A stretch of DNA of 64,000 nucleotides from Pseudomonas mucoides (GCF_015461845.1 NZ_JACOPW010000001.1:1376757-1440756); one strand, 5' to 3'; counted from the first letter of the stretch, positions 1 through 10,546 are shown. The notes: generated by a model not told the origin, from the sequence alone. Made by a program: numbers and translations.

Positions 1-586
1 AGATCCCGCACAGCAACAGCCCGGCGAGGTATTGCACCGGCAGTGTGCCGAGGGGATTGTCGGTGATGCGTTTCTGCATGATCGAGCCGAACGTCATGCT
101 CGCCAGCGCCAGCAATCCGAAGAGCATCCCGGCCATCGACATGCCGGCCAGGCCGATGCCCTGATACACCACCATGATCAATCCCGCCAGACCCAGCCCC
201 AGACCGAACATCCGGCTGAGGGAGCGCTGACGTTCCATCAGCACCACGGTCAGAATCGGTTGCACGCCCATGATCGTCGCCATCACGCCCGGGGTGACTT
301 TCAGGTCCAGGGCCAGCAGATAGAAAATCTGATAAGCCCCCAGCAACACCACGCCCGTGGCCATCGCATACAACATCGGCTTGCCGCCCTTGGGCAACTT
401 CAGCTTGAGCAAAGGCACCAGCAGCACCAGACCGCACAAGGCGATGGCGAAGCGCACCAGCAGAAAAGCAAAGGGTGACGCATGCGCCAGGCCCCATTTG
501 GAGAAGATCGCCCCGCTGCTCCACAGCAGGACGAACAGGCTCGTGGACGCCGCCGCGAGCGCGGATTGTTTCGAAAGGACAAACAT
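1..586 (-). CDS. EamA-family (DMT) inner-membrane transporter, partial
   Basis: The minus-strand reading starts at ATG 586 (MFVLSKQS) and runs off the left edge, so about 195 N-terminal residues are visible. They form a run of hydrophobic helices with short basic loops, typical of the ten-helix drug/metabolite transporter fold with two EamA repeats; the first repeat is complete and the second begins near residue 150. EamA proteins usually export amino acids or other small metabolites, but the substrate cannot be read from sequence. A minus-strand promoter at 901-930 would give it a leader of about 300 nt. The family call is good; the function is open. Confidence 0.85.
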   Translation of the reverse strand, partial: MFVLSKQSALAAASTSLFVLLWSSGAIFSKWGLAHASPFAFLLVRFAIALCGLVLLVPLLKLKLPKGGKPMLYAMATGVVLLGAYQIFYLLALDLKVTPGVMATIMGVQPILTVVLMERQRSLSRMFGLGLGLAGLIMVVYQGIGLAGMSMAGMLFGLLALASMTFGSIMQKRITDNPLGTLPVQYLAGLLLCGI

Positions 587-900
587 GAAGACCACCTGTA
601 GTCAGGCAAAAGCCAACTCAGCCGAAGCTGAAATTCAGTAGTTTTTTCTGGCGGGCAAAGGGCAGCAGCAAAGAGAAGCTGATCAGCCCGAAATGCCAAC
701 GCCCGGCGGTGATACGACGGCGTACACCGGCGTGCTACGGACAGGTGGGGGGTAATGACTGATCTGCGCAGGCTGCTGATTCCCGCACGGCAAGACGCCA
801 GCGTTGACCGCTGAATCGACTACCGCGTTGATGTGGAATGCAGGCATTGGGCTGATCTTTTTTGATGAAGTGGACGGTGGGTTGAAATCACCGTGCGCCG

Positions 901-930
901 ACTATAACCAGCGATAGACATCGATTGCAA
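901..930 (-). promoter_or_regulatory. Putative sigma-70 promoter for the EamA gene
   Basis: On the minus strand TTGCAA (925-930) is followed after 18 bases by TATAGT (901-906). Both hexamers are close to consensus. It points towards the EamA gene and implies a transcript start near 894. Confidence 0.5.
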
Positions 931-1017
931 TCACTTGGAAAAAGGGCCGGTAACGACAGCCAAAGAAAGGAGGCCTACTCTGAGAGCCTGCTCGCCGGGC
1001 GCCCTTGAAAACGGCGA

Positions 1018-1046
1018 AAAAAACCGCTCCAAGGAGCGGCTTTTCA
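1018..1046 (-). terminator. Rho-independent terminator of lpxO
   Basis: The palindrome ccgctccaaggagcgg (1024-1039) is flanked by an A-run on its left, which is a U-run on the minus-strand RNA. It lies 15-45 bases beyond the lpxO stop. The T-run to its right could also let it work for plus-strand transcripts. Confidence 0.8.
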
Positions 1047-1060
1047 GTTCTTGTCAGGCC

Positions 1061-1999
1061 TCAGCCAAACAGCCAATACCCCAATAACGTCAGCACCAGC
1101 ACCGCCAACACCGGCCGCAGTACGCGGTAGGCCTTGGGATGACGACGTTTCCACTGTTTAACCACTCCACTGACCTTATCGCTGGAGTTCTTGCTCCAGG
1201 CATACGCCCGGTTGATCCCGCCCACGCGTTCATCATCAAGGTTTTGAGGGGCTGTGGCGCGGCCGAGCCAACCGCTGACCCAGCGATTGATGCCAGTCAT
1301 GAGGCGATTACTCAGCGGACGCTCAATGTCGCAGAACAGAATCACCCGGGTTGTCCCGGTTTCGTTCTTGACCCAGTGCACATAGGTCTCATCGAACATC
1401 ACGTCTTCGCCATCGCGCCAGGCGTAGACCTGGCCGTCAACGAAGATGCGGCAATCATCGGAGTTGGGGGTCGACAGCCCCAGGTGATAGCGCAAGGAAC
1501 CGGCAAACGGATCACGGTGCGGATTGAGGTGGCTGTCACCTGGCAGTAACGCAAACATGGCACCCTTTACGTTGGGAATGCTGTTGACCAGTTCCACGGT
1601 CTTTGGGCACAGGGCTTCTGCCGAGGGCAGAGCCTTGTCGTACCACTTGAGGTAAAAACGCTTCCAGCCTTTCTTGAAGAACGAACCGAAACCGGCGTCG
1701 TTGTTCTTTTCAGCCGCACGAATATAACCCTCATCGAACAGGTGCATGGCTTCGTCGCGGATAACTTCCCAGTTGTCCTTGAGCACGTCCAGTTCCGGAA
1801 ACTTGCTGCGATCCAGATACGGTTTGGACGGCACACCAGAGAACAGGTACATCAAGGCGTTGTAGGGCGCAAACAGTGCCGAGTGATTGACGAATTGCCG
1901 TAACACCGGCAATCGCGCCTTGCCGCGCAAATGGACATAGAGGGTGCTGCCCAGAAACAGCAACAACACCGACGCTTTCGCGGCAAAGGAAAAACTCAT
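1061..1999 (-). CDS. lpxO: LpxO-like lipid A aspartyl/asparaginyl beta-hydroxylase
   Basis: A 312-residue Fe(II)/2-oxoglutarate dioxygenase of the aspartyl/asparaginyl beta-hydroxylase family. LpxO puts a 2-hydroxyl on a secondary acyl chain of lipid A at the inner membrane. Visible features are an N-terminal membrane helix (about 8-24), the HRD metal motif (H161, D163), the distal histidine in YVHW (H208), the 2-oxoglutarate arginine R218, and a C-terminal hydrophobic helix (about 297-311). The start at 1999 is chosen over the upstream in-frame start because AAGGAGT lies just before it. A terminator follows. With eptA at 25025 it is the second lipid A modifying gene in the window. Confidence 0.85.
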   Translation of the reverse strand: MSFSFAAKASVLLLFLGSTLYVHLRGKARLPVLRQFVNHSALFAPYNALMYLFSGVPSKPYLDRSKFPELDVLKDNWEVIRDEAMHLFDEGYIRAAEKNNDAGFGSFFKKGWKRFYLKWYDKALPSAEALCPKTVELVNSIPNVKGAMFALLPGDSHLNPHRDPFAGSLRYHLGLSTPNSDDCRIFVDGQVYAWRDGEDVMFDETYVHWVKNETGTTRVILFCDIERPLSNRLMTGINRWVSGWLGRATAPQNLDDERVGGINRAYAWSKNSSDKVSGVVKQWKRRHPKAYRVLRPVLAVLVLTLLGYWLFG

Positions 2000-2156
2000 C
2001 AACGACTCCTTGAGATTTAGGCTCACGCACAACGCCATTCACCCGACGTGGCAGTCGGCCATGATAAACATTACCGACCTCGGGAAAAACCCGCCTGATA
2101 CAACATTCAGTATTAAGGAATGCGCAACAAAGCACTTCTTAACATAGGGTTCCTGA

Positions 2157-2184
2157 ACGGGGGCTGACCTGAATTCAGCCCCGT
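2157..2184. other. Hairpin between cysK and lpxO
   Basis: acgggggctga pairs with tcagccccgt (one bulged G) around a 7-base loop, just beyond the cysK stop. There is no U-run, so it is a weak terminator or an mRNA 3'-end stabiliser for cysK. Confidence 0.45.
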
Positions 2185-2219
2185 CGCCTCATCAACGAAC
2201 ACTCAGTCCACTGACGCGC

Positions 2220-3194
<975 letters not shown>

Positions 3195-3321
3195 GGCTGG
3201 GTCCTTGTACAGCATTGAATAAGCCCACAAAGGTATGCCTGTTGCCGGTGGTCGTCCAGTTCGACCGAACGTCCTGAAGCAGGCGCAGTCAATGGCTTTA
3301 CATCGCCAGAGAATTGCCATC

Positions 3322-4398
3322 ATGAAGCGTCGATACAGCTGGCCCCTGTGGACCCTCGCCGGCCTCGTTGTGCTGCTGATAGCCCTGCACATCGCCCTGC
3401 CCTACATGGTGCGCGATTACCTGAACGACAAACTGGCGAATATGGGTGATTACCGGGGCCAGGTCACCGATGTGGACCTGGCCCTGTGGCGCGGCGCCTA
3501 TAAAATCAACGGGCTGAAAATCGTCAAGGTCGACGGCAAGGTGCCGGTGCCGTTCGTCAATGCGCCGCTGATCGACCTTTCCGTCAGCTGGCATTCGCTG
3601 TGGTACGACCATGCGGTGGTGGCCCGGGTGCAATTCTTCAATCCCGAGGTGAACTTCGTCGACGGCGGCGCCAATAAGCAAAACTCGCAAACCGGTCAGG
3701 GCACTGACTGGCGTTCGCAACTGAGTAAGTTGGCCCCGTTTACCCTGGACGAAGTGCGGATCTATGACGGCAAACTCAGTTTTCGCAACTTCAATTCCAA
3801 ACCTCCGGTGAACATGAACGCCACGCAGGTCAATGCCAGCATTTATAACCTGACCAATGTGGTCGACAAACAAGGCAAGCGTGACGCTCGCTTCGAAGGC
3901 AAGGCCCTGCTGCTTGGGCATGCGCCACTGGAAACCACTGCAACCTTCGACCCTTTAAGCAACTTTGAAGACTTTGAATTCCGCCTGCGTGCCAAGGACA
4001 TCGAACTCAAACGCATGAACGACTTCGCCTCGGCCTACGGCAAATTCGACTTCAATGCCGGTCATGGCGATGTGGTCATCGAAGCACAAGCGAAAAAAGC
4101 CCAATTGACGGGCTACATCAAACCGTTGCTGAAGGACGTCGACGTGTTCAATTGGCAGCAAGACGTGGAAAACAAGGACAAGGGGATTTTCCGCTCCATC
4201 TGGGAAGCCATCGTCGGCGGCTCTGAAACCGTGCTGAAAAACCAGGGTAAAAACCAGTTCGCAACCCGCGTGGAACTGAGCGGCAACGTGCATCGCCAGG
4301 ACATCAGCGCGTTTCAGGCGTTTTTGCAGATTTTGCGCAATGGTTTCATCCAGGCGTTCAACGCCCGGTATGAACGGCCCAAGCCTGAGGCGGGTTAA
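3322..4398 (+). CDS. DUF748 (AsmA-like) membrane-anchored protein
   Basis: 358 residues with one N-terminal membrane helix (about 9-27) followed by a large, beta-rich periplasmic part with repeated short hydrophobic strands. This is the pattern of the DUF748/AsmA-like group, whose larger relatives are linked to phospholipid transport between membranes. The specific role of the short single-domain members is unknown. ATG 3322 is preferred because the basic MKRR leader and the membrane helix follow directly; longer in-frame starts would add an unlikely hydrophilic extension. It is monocistronic and divergent from cysK. Confidence 0.75.
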   Translation: MKRRYSWPLWTLAGLVVLLIALHIALPYMVRDYLNDKLANMGDYRGQVTDVDLALWRGAYKINGLKIVKVDGKVPVPFVNAPLIDLSVSWHSLWYDHAVVARVQFFNPEVNFVDGGANKQNSQTGQGTDWRSQLSKLAPFTLDEVRIYDGKLSFRNFNSKPPVNMNATQVNASIYNLTNVVDKQGKRDARFEGKALLLGHAPLETTATFDPLSNFEDFEFRLRAKDIELKRMNDFASAYGKFDFNAGHGDVVIEAQAKKAQLTGYIKPLLKDVDVFNWQQDVENKDKGIFRSIWEAIVGGSETVLKNQGKNQFATRVELSGNVHRQDISAFQAFLQILRNGFIQAFNARYERPKPEAG

Positions 4399-4465
4399 GT
4401 CTGCAAGCCGCCAAGACTGAGTCAAGATGTGACGCCCCATTCAGAGACTGAATAAGTCGTCTGCG

Positions 4466-4495
4466 TTCACAGTCGACCGGGCAGCGCGGTATAGT
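4466..4495 (+). promoter_or_regulatory. Putative sigma-70 promoter for the MoxR/VWA operon
   Basis: TTCACA (4466-4471) and TATAGT (4490-4495) are separated by 18 bases and lie about 70 bases before the MoxR start. A short hairpin attcag-aga-ctgaat (4439-4453) lies just upstream. Confidence 0.5.
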
Positions 4496-4563
4496 CGGGC
4501 ATCACCATTATTGCGTCCCGCCCTGCCCCGTTCAGGTCGGCGTCACCGTTCGAGGATTAGCAG

Positions 4564-5409
4564 ATGAAGTTCGAAGGCACCCAGGCCTACGTCGCCACCG
4601 ATGACCTGAAGCTGGCGGTCAACGCCGCCATTACCCTGGAGCGTCCGCTGCTGGTCAAGGGCGAGCCGGGCACGGGTAAAACCATGCTGGCCGAGCAACT
4701 GGCAGAGTCCTTCGGCGCCAAGCTGATCACCTGGCACATCAAGTCCACCACCAAGGCGCATCAGGGCCTGTACGAGTACGACGCGGTCAGCCGCCTGCGT
4801 GACTCGCAACTGGGCACGGAAAAGGTCCACGACGTTCGCAACTACCTGAAAAAGGGCAAGCTCTGGGAAGCGTTCGAATCCGAAGAACGGGTGATTCTGC
4901 TGATCGACGAAATCGACAAGGCCGACATCGAGTTCCCGAACGACTTGCTGCAAGAACTCGACAAGATGGAGTTCTACGTTTACGAGATCGACGAGACCAT
5001 CAAGGCCAAGAAGCGCCCGATCATCATCATTACCTCCAACAACGAGAAAGAGCTGCCGGACGCGTTCCTGCGTCGCTGCTTCTTCCACTACATCGCCTTC
5101 CCGGACCGCGTCACGCTGCAAAAGATCGTCGACGTGCACTACCCGGACATCAAGAAAGACCTGGTCAGCGAAGCGCTGGACGTGTTCTTTGACGTGCGCA
5201 AAGTACCAGGCCTGAAGAAAAAGCCATCGACCTCCGAACTGGTGGACTGGCTCAAGCTGCTGATGGCCGACAACATCGGCGAAGCGGTACTGCGCGAGCG
5301 CGATCCGACCAAGGCCATCCCGCCGCTGGCCGGTGCGCTGGTGAAGAACGAACAGGACGTGCAATTGCTTGAGCGCCTGGCGTTCATGAGCCGTCGCGGC
5401 ACCCGCTAA
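4564..5409 (+). CDS. MoxR-family AAA+ ATPase
   Basis: 281 residues with a single AAA+ domain. Walker A is GEPGTGKT (33-40), Walker B is ILLIDEID (111-118), sensor 1 is IITSNN near 156, and an FLRRC arginine segment follows. MoxR ATPases act as chaperones that mature or insert cofactors into partner complexes and are almost always paired with a von Willebrand A protein, as here: the next gene starts 12 bases downstream. No metal enzyme lies beside it to name the client. The start has a GGATTAGCAG ribosome site. Confidence 0.9.
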   Translation: MKFEGTQAYVATDDLKLAVNAAITLERPLLVKGEPGTGKTMLAEQLAESFGAKLITWHIKSTTKAHQGLYEYDAVSRLRDSQLGTEKVHDVRNYLKKGKLWEAFESEERVILLIDEIDKADIEFPNDLLQELDKMEFYVYEIDETIKAKKRPIIIITSNNEKELPDAFLRRCFFHYIAFPDRVTLQKIVDVHYPDIKKDLVSEALDVFFDVRKVPGLKKKPSTSELVDWLKLLMADNIGEAVLRERDPTKAIPPLAGALVKNEQDVQLLERLAFMSRRGTR

Positions 5410-5421
5410 GAGGCTGATGCC

Positions 5422-6600
5422 ATGCTGCTCAACCTGTTCAATGAAATGCGCGCCGCCAAGGTGCCGGTCTCGGTGCGTGAGCTGCTGGACCTGATCAATG
5501 CGCTGAAACAACGCGTGACCTTCGCCGACATGGACGAGTTCTATTACTTGTCCCGGGCGATTCTGGTGAAGGACGAAAAGCATTTCGACAAGTTCGACCG
5601 AGCGTTCGGGGCTTACTTCAATGGCCTGGAAAAACTCGACGATCACCTTCAGGCACTGATTCCCGAAGACTGGTTGCGCAAGGAATTCGAACGGTCCCTG
5701 ACCGACGAAGAACGCGCGGCGATCCAGTCGCTCGGCGGCCTGGACAAACTGATCGAAGAGTTCAAGAAACGCCTCGAAGAACAGAAAGAACGCCATGCCG
5801 GTGGCAACAAGTGGATCGGCACCGGTGGCACCAGTCCGTTTGGCTCTGGCGGCTTCAACCCGGAAGGCATTCGGGTCGGCGATGCCGGCAAGCGTCAGGG
5901 CAAGGCGGTCAAGGTCTGGGATCAGCGCGAGTACAAGAACCTCGACGACTCGGTGGAACTGGGCACGCGCAACATCAAAGTGGCCCTGCGCCGCTTGCGC
6001 AAGTTTGCCCGCCAGGGTGCCGCGGAAGAGCTGGACATCGACGGCACCATCGACCACACCGCCAAAGATGCCGGGCTGCTGAATATTCAAATGCGGCCGG
6101 AGCGGCGCAATACCGTGAAGTTGTTGCTGCTGTTCGACATCGGCGGTTCGATGGACGCGCATGTGAAGATTTGCGAGGAGTTGTTCTCGGCCTGCAAGAC
6201 CGAGTTCAAGCACCTGGAGTACTTCTACTTCCACAACTTCATTTATGAATCGGTGTGGAAGAACAACATGCGTCGCACCTCCGAACGCACTTCGACCCAG
6301 GACTTGCTGCACAAGTACGGCGCCGACTACAAAGTGATCTTCATCGGTGACGCCGCCATGGCCCCGTATGAGATCACTCAGGCCGGCGGCAGCGTCGAGC
6401 ACTGGAACGAAGAAGCCGGTTATGTGTGGATGCAGCGGTTCAAGGAGAAGTACAAAAAACTCATCTGGATTAACCCGTATCCGAAAGATACGTGGGGCTA
6501 TACCTCGTCGACCAATATTGTGCGGGACTTGATCGATGACCAGATGTATCCGCTGACCCTTCGGGGGTTGGAGGAAGGGATGCGGTTTCTTTCCAAGTAA
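5422..6600 (+). CDS. VWA (CoxE-like) domain protein, MoxR partner
   Basis: 392 residues. The N-terminal half is charged and helical, with a glycine-rich linker (about 127-150). The C-terminal half is a VWA domain beginning at LLLFDIGGSMD. The metal-ion site is normally DxSxS; here it reads D239-I-G-G-S243, so the first serine is glycine. Partner of the upstream MoxR ATPase and presumably co-transcribed. It ends at 6600, followed by a REPIN that separates it from the convergent pxp operon. Its cellular target is not evident. Confidence 0.85.
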   Translation: MLLNLFNEMRAAKVPVSVRELLDLINALKQRVTFADMDEFYYLSRAILVKDEKHFDKFDRAFGAYFNGLEKLDDHLQALIPEDWLRKEFERSLTDEERAAIQSLGGLDKLIEEFKKRLEEQKERHAGGNKWIGTGGTSPFGSGGFNPEGIRVGDAGKRQGKAVKVWDQREYKNLDDSVELGTRNIKVALRRLRKFARQGAAEELDIDGTIDHTAKDAGLLNIQMRPERRNTVKLLLLFDIGGSMDAHVKICEELFSACKTEFKHLEYFYFHNFIYESVWKNNMRRTSERTSTQDLLHKYGADYKVIFIGDAAMAPYEITQAGGSVEHWNEEAGYVWMQRFKEKYKKLIWINPYPKDTWGYTSSTNIVRDLIDDQMYPLTLRGLEEGMRFLSK

Positions 6601-6622
6601 TCTTCGCTGCCCTTCAGGCCGC

Positions 6623-6715
6623 CATCGCGGGCAAGCCCGACGCCCACAAAGACTGAGGTCGTTCACACAGTATGTGAACCCCCAAAATCCTGTGGGAGCC
6701 GGGCTTGCCCGCGAT
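6623..6715. repeat. REPIN (inverted REP pair)
   Basis: Two REP palindromes in opposite orientation, catcgcgggcaagcccga (from 6623) and gggagccgggcttgcccgcgat (to 6715), flank a separate perfect hairpin gttcaca-cagta-tgtgaac (6661-6679). It lies between two convergent gene ends. Confidence 0.85.
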
Positions 6716-6719
6716 GCTT

Positions 6720-7646
6720 TTAGCTATTCAGGAAACGATGCAGGTATTGGATCTGCTCCCGATGCGCCACCTCCTGCATCACCGGCCGCAACCGCACCTT
6801 CGCCCCCGGCAAGCACTGCGCCAGCCGCGCCAACGCCAGCGGCGTCAACGCCCCCAGTCGCGGATAGCCGCCAATGGTCTGCCGATCATTGAGCAACACA
6901 ATCGGCTGCCCGTCCGGTGGCACCTGCACTGCGCCGAGCGGGATGCCTTCGGAAATCATCGGTTTTCCCTGGTATTGCAACGCCGTGCCCAGCAGGCGAA
7001 TACCCATCCGGTCGGCGCGACTGTCGAGGGTCCACACACTGTTGAACGCGTCGAACGCACTCTGCCCACTGAATTCGCCGATCTGTGCGCCCAGCACCAG
7101 ATCCAGCGGCGAATCATCGGAGAAGTCCGGTCGGTGTTCCGCCGGTAACGCCCGCAACAGGAGCAACGCACTCCCGGCATAGCTCAATTGCGCACCTTTG
7201 GCCAACGCCCGGCCCCGCCCATCCAGACCGCCCAGTTCCTCACGGACCACGGTCGAACGGCTGCCCAGGACACTTGGCGCCTCAAATCCGCCCGGTGCCG
7301 CGAGATAAGCCCGAGCCCCGAGCAGCGGCTGAGTGAATTGCAATCGCTGACCTTTATGCAGCCGGAAACTACGCCATGGCGCCAGCGCCTGGCCCTCGAT
7401 TTGAGCTCCCAGATCCGCCCCAGCAAGCGCCAGCACGCAATCTTCTTCAGCCACCGCGGTGAACCCGCCGAGGGTAATTTCGATCACCGGCGCCTTCAGG
7501 TCATTGCCCAACAGCCAGTTGGCCCAGGACATTGAACGCCAATCCAGCCCGCCCCCCTGGGTCACGCCCAGATGCCGCACGCCAAAACGACCGGCATCCT
7601 GCAACAGGCACAGCGGTGTACTTGCCTCTATTGATAAGCGGCTCAT
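6720..7646 (-). CDS. pxpC: 5-oxoprolinase subunit C (biotin-dependent carboxyltransferase fold)
   Basis: 308 residues of the allophanate hydrolase subunit 2/KipA family. In PxpABC this subunit works with PxpB to phosphorylate or activate 5-oxoproline so that PxpA can open the ring to glutamate. Family segments seen are QDAGRFGVRHLGV near the N-terminus, LAGADLGA, and NDRQTIGGYPRLG near 245. The start overlaps the end of pxpB by four bases (ATGA), showing translational coupling. It is the last gene of the operon. Confidence 0.9.
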   Translation of the reverse strand: MSRLSIEASTPLCLLQDAGRFGVRHLGVTQGGGLDWRSMSWANWLLGNDLKAPVIEITLGGFTAVAEEDCVLALAGADLGAQIEGQALAPWRSFRLHKGQRLQFTQPLLGARAYLAAPGGFEAPSVLGSRSTVVREELGGLDGRGRALAKGAQLSYAGSALLLLRALPAEHRPDFSDDSPLDLVLGAQIGEFSGQSAFDAFNSVWTLDSRADRMGIRLLGTALQYQGKPMISEGIPLGAVQVPPDGQPIVLLNDRQTIGGYPRLGALTPLALARLAQCLPGAKVRLRPVMQEVAHREQIQYLHRFLNS

Positions 7647-8347
7647 GCCTGCGCCTCCAATGGCGTGTCGTCACCGCCCAGACGGATGAATTCAGCATGG
7701 CTGACGGCTTCAAAGCGCACCGTGTCGCCGGGTTGCATCAGGCTGTAACCGTCGCGTTCACGGTCGAACAGTTTGCTCGGGGTGCGACCGATCAGGTTCC
7801 AGCCGCCAGGGGATACCACCGGATAGGCCGCGGTCTGGCGCTCCGCAATGCCGACGCTGCCGGCCGCGACTTTTTTGCGTGGGGTATTCAAGCGTGGCGC
7901 GGCGAGCACTTCCTCGACCAGTCCCATGAACGCGAAACCCGGTGCAAAACCCAAGGCAAACACCTGATACTCGCGACCGCTGTGACGACGGATCACCTCC
8001 TCCACCGCCAACCCGCTACGCTGCGACAACAGGCTCAGCTCCGGGCCGACACTCAGGTCATACCAGACCGGCAGCACGTGGCATTGACCGCCAGTGCGGG
8101 TATTGGGCGACAGATCAATCAACGCTTGAGCGATCAATTCCCGAGCCTGAGCCGGGTTCAGCGCGATCAAATCGTAATGCACCATCAACGTCGTATAGGA
8201 CGGCACCAGATCGATGAGATGTTCGCCGAACGCGGCCCGCAGATTTTCGCTGGCGGCCAGCATCCACGGCATGTTGGCCTCGCTGATCTCATCGAACAGA
8301 CGCACCATGAGGCAATCCAGCGCCACCACCTCTACCCGCAGTTTCAT
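7643..8347 (-). CDS. pxpB: 5-oxoprolinase subunit B (KipI/allophanate hydrolase subunit 1 fold)
   Basis: 234 residues. Family marks are the VHYD strand early in the protein, the FAPGFAFMG segment in the middle and [10 protein letters not shown] towards the C-terminus. It forms the activating complex with PxpC in ATP-dependent 5-oxoproline hydrolysis. It overlaps pxpA upstream and pxpC downstream by four bases each, so all three subunits should be made in fixed ratio. Confidence 0.9.
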   Translation of the reverse strand: MKLRVEVVALDCLMVRLFDEISEANMPWMLAASENLRAAFGEHLIDLVPSYTTLMVHYDLIALNPAQARELIAQALIDLSPNTRTGGQCHVLPVWYDLSVGPELSLLSQRSGLAVEEVIRRHSGREYQVFALGFAPGFAFMGLVEEVLAAPRLNTPRKKVAAGSVGIAERQTAAYPVVSPGGWNLIGRTPSKLFDRERDGYSLMQPGDTVRFEAVSHAEFIRLGGDDTPLEAQA

Positions 8348-9096
8348 GGCGCGCTCTGCTGATCAAGGGCTTCGCGAATCCGTCGCACGGCGGCGACCGA
8401 ACTGGCGTTGTCGCCGTGCACGCACAGGGTGTTGGCCTGCAAATGCAATGCGCTGCCGTCGCTGGCAGTGAGGTGGTCGCCACGGGCGATGGTCAGTGCC
8501 TGCCCGATGATTTTTTCGGGATCATGATGCACTGCGCCCGGCAGTTGTCGCGAAACCAGCATGCCCGCACTGTCGTAGGCGCGGTCGGCGAAGGCTTCGA
8601 ACCACAAGGTCACGCCATATTCATCGCCCAGTTGCTGCGCGGCGCTGTTGTCACGGGTGGCCATCAACATCAGTGGCAGGCTGCGGTCGTACGTCGCCAC
8701 GGCCTGCAGCACCGCACGCAATTGCGCCGGATTGGCCATCATGTCGTTGTACATCGCACCGTGGGGTTTGACGTAGCTGACACGCCCGCCCTGGGCCCGA
8801 CAAATGCCGTCGAGAGCGCCAATCTGGTAGTGCAGGATGTCCTGGAGTTCCTGGGCGGTGTATGCCATGGAGCGCCGGCCGAAACCGACCAGATCCTGAT
8901 AGGCCGGGTGCGCGCCGATCTGCACGCCGTTGCTCAGCGCGAGGCTGACGGTCTTGCGCATGATGCTTGGATCGCCCGCGTGAAAACCGCAGGCGATGTT
9001 GGCGCAATCAATGAAGGGCATGACCTCGGCGTCCAGACCCATGGTCCAGTTGCCGAAACTCTCGCCGATGTCGCAGTTCAATAGCAGGCGGTTCAC
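8344..9096 (-). CDS. pxpA: 5-oxoprolinase subunit A (LamB/YcsF family)
   Basis: 250 residues of the YcsF family; it opens the activated 5-oxoproline ring. Family segments are [10 protein letters not shown] at the start, [10 protein letters not shown] near 40, GAHPAYQD and [10 protein letters not shown] place the start at the GTG at 9096 because AGGAG lies at the right distance and the protein then begins immediately before the conserved LLNCDIGES. An upstream in-frame ATG would add a tail unlike the family. It lies 44 bases after the transporter gene and overlaps pxpB. Confidence 0.92.
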   Translation of the reverse strand: MNRLLLNCDIGESFGNWTMGLDAEVMPFIDCANIACGFHAGDPSIMRKTVSLALSNGVQIGAHPAYQDLVGFGRRSMAYTAQELQDILHYQIGALDGICRAQGGRVSYVKPHGAMYNDMMANPAQLRAVLQAVATYDRSLPLMLMATRDNSAAQQLGDEYGVTLWFEAFADRAYDSAGMLVSRQLPGAVHHDPEKIIGQALTIARGDHLTASDGSALHLQANTLCVHGDNASSVAAVRRIREALDQQSAP

Positions 9097-9140
9097 GGTG
9101 AACACTCCTGTAGGCATTATTCTTGTCAGATGTAGGCAGA

Positions 9141-10427
9141 TTACTGCGCATCCAGTTGTTTGCCACGGGTTTCCGGCAGACTCAGCGCGGCGAGGATCAC
9201 TACGCCGTAAGACACCGCCGCAAACGCCCCGATACCGACGCTCAATGGCACCTTCTGGCTGAGCAAGCCGATCAGCAGCGGAAACAGTGCCGCCAGCGCC
9301 CGACCAATGTTGTAGCAAAACCCCTGGCCCGAGCCGCGAATCCGCGTCGGAAACAGCTCAGTCAAAAACGCGCCCATGCCACTGAAGATCCCCGAAGCGA
9401 AGAAGCCCAGCGGGAAACCCAGCCAGAGCATCACGCCGTTACTGACCGGCAGTTGGGTGTAAAGCAGCACGATGGTGAACGAGCCAACAGCGAACAGGAT
9501 GAAGTTCTTTTTGCGGCCGAGGATGTCAGTCAAATACGCGCTGATGACGTAACCGACGTAGGAACCGACGATCACCATCGCCAGATAACCGCCCGTACCG
9601 AGTACGCTCAAGCCCCGTTCGTTCTTCAAAAACGTCGGCAACCATGACGTGATCGCGTAGTAACCGCCCAATGCACCGGTGGTCAGCACCGACGCGCGAA
9701 TCGTGGTGAAGAGGATGCCAGGAGCAAAAATCTCGTAGAACTTCGCCGGGTTGCTCGGTTCCTGTCTGGCCTTGGCCTCGCGGTAGATTTCCGGGTCCTT
9801 GACCAGGCGACGAACGAAGATCACAAAAATCGCCGGCACGATGCCGAGAATGAACAGCGCACGCCAGGCGTCTTCCGGTGGCAACACCGAGAACAGCAGC
9901 GCATACAGAATCGCCGTCAGCCCCCACCCCAGCGCCCAGCCCGATTGCACCATGCCCACCGCTTTGCCACGGTCCTTGGCGCGAATCACTTCACCCATCA
10001 GCACCGCTCCGGCGGTCCATTCGCCGCCGAAACCGAAGCCCATCAGGGTGCGGCTGATCAGCAGTTGTTCGTAGTTTTGCGCGAAGCCGCAGAGGAAGGT
10101 GAAGAAGGCGAACCACAGCACCGTCAGTTGCAAGGTGCGCACGCGACCGATGCGGTCCGAAAGTATCCCCGCTACCCAGCCACCAATGGCCGAGGCGATC
10201 AGGGTGCTGGTGTGAATCAGCCCGGCTTCGCCGGTGGTGATGCCCCACATGGCAATCAGGGTCGGCACCACGAAACTGAGCATCTGGGTGTCCATGCCGT
10301 CCAGGCCATAGCCGATCTTGCAGCTCCAGAAGGTGCGGCGTTCCTGCTGATTGATGTTGCGGTACCAGTCGAAAGGTCCCGGGCGGGCCGTTGTTTTGGG
10401 GATGTCGAGCGTGTCGGGCGCACTCAT
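9141..10427 (-). CDS. MFS transporter, probable 5-oxoproline importer
   Basis: 428 residues with twelve predicted membrane helices. The MFS loop 2-3 motif is seen in SDRIGRVRT and its repeat in [22 protein letters not shown] is typical of the metabolite:proton symporter branch (aromatic acid and sialic acid carriers). First gene of the pxp operon, so import of 5-oxoproline (or a precursor) is the natural guess, though the sequence alone does not fix the substrate. It is divergent from the LysR gene, and a 13-bp candidate operator lies 17 bases before its start. Confidence 0.85.
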   Translation of the reverse strand: MSAPDTLDIPKTTARPGPFDWYRNINQQERRTFWSCKIGYGLDGMDTQMLSFVVPTLIAMWGITTGEAGLIHTSTLIASAIGGWVAGILSDRIGRVRTLQLTVLWFAFFTFLCGFAQNYEQLLISRTLMGFGFGGEWTAGAVLMGEVIRAKDRGKAVGMVQSGWALGWGLTAILYALLFSVLPPEDAWRALFILGIVPAIFVIFVRRLVKDPEIYREAKARQEPSNPAKFYEIFAPGILFTTIRASVLTTGALGGYYAITSWLPTFLKNERGLSVLGTGGYLAMVIVGSYVGYVISAYLTDILGRKKNFILFAVGSFTIVLLYTQLPVSNGVMLWLGFPLGFFASGIFSGMGAFLTELFPTRIRGSGQGFCYNIGRALAALFPLLIGLLSQKVPLSVGIGAFAAVSYGVVILAALSLPETRGKQLDAQ

Positions 10428-10443
10428 GGCAAATCTCCGCGCT

Positions 10444-10546
10444 AGTTTTTATTGGTATTGTTCTGAGCCCCGACGACGCCTATCGTGGGAACCGGATGCG
10501 CCGATTTTTGGGTCCGTGGCCCTGCTGCGTCCAACTAATAAAAACC
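10444..10546. promoter_or_regulatory. Inverted pair of 13-bp boxes, candidate LysR operators
   Basis: agtttttattggt (10444-10456) and the reverse complement of actaataaaaacc (10534-10546) agree at 11 of 13 bases and face each other across the 148-base divergent promoter between the MFS and LysR genes. Spacing and place suit binding by the LysR protein encoded next door; this is inference. Confidence 0.5.

Larger units (their letters stand above)
587..1060. other. Gene-poor 474-base stretch: long leader of the EamA gene plus lpxO terminator
   Basis: No standard gene is evident. Reading leftwards (minus strand) there is a promoter-like pair at 925-930/901-906 and then about 300 nt of leader before the EamA start at 586. 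The leader contains a 54-codon minus-strand ORF from ATG 847 to stop 683 (start MPAFHINAVV) with only a weak ribosome site, and a small hairpin, cagc-cgaa-gctg, around 615-626. The right end holds the lpxO terminator. Confidence 0.5.

Noticed and set aside
32..478. 148-codon plus-strand ORF rich in His and Gln
   Set aside because: Antisense to the truncated EamA gene, whose membrane helices are evident on the minus strand.
4543..6666. 707-codon minus-strand open frame
   Set aside because: It lies wholly opposite the MoxR and VWA genes, which carry clear domain motifs. Such long antisense frames arise from the G/C-rich third codon position; its product is rich in His, Gln, Val and Phe without motifs.
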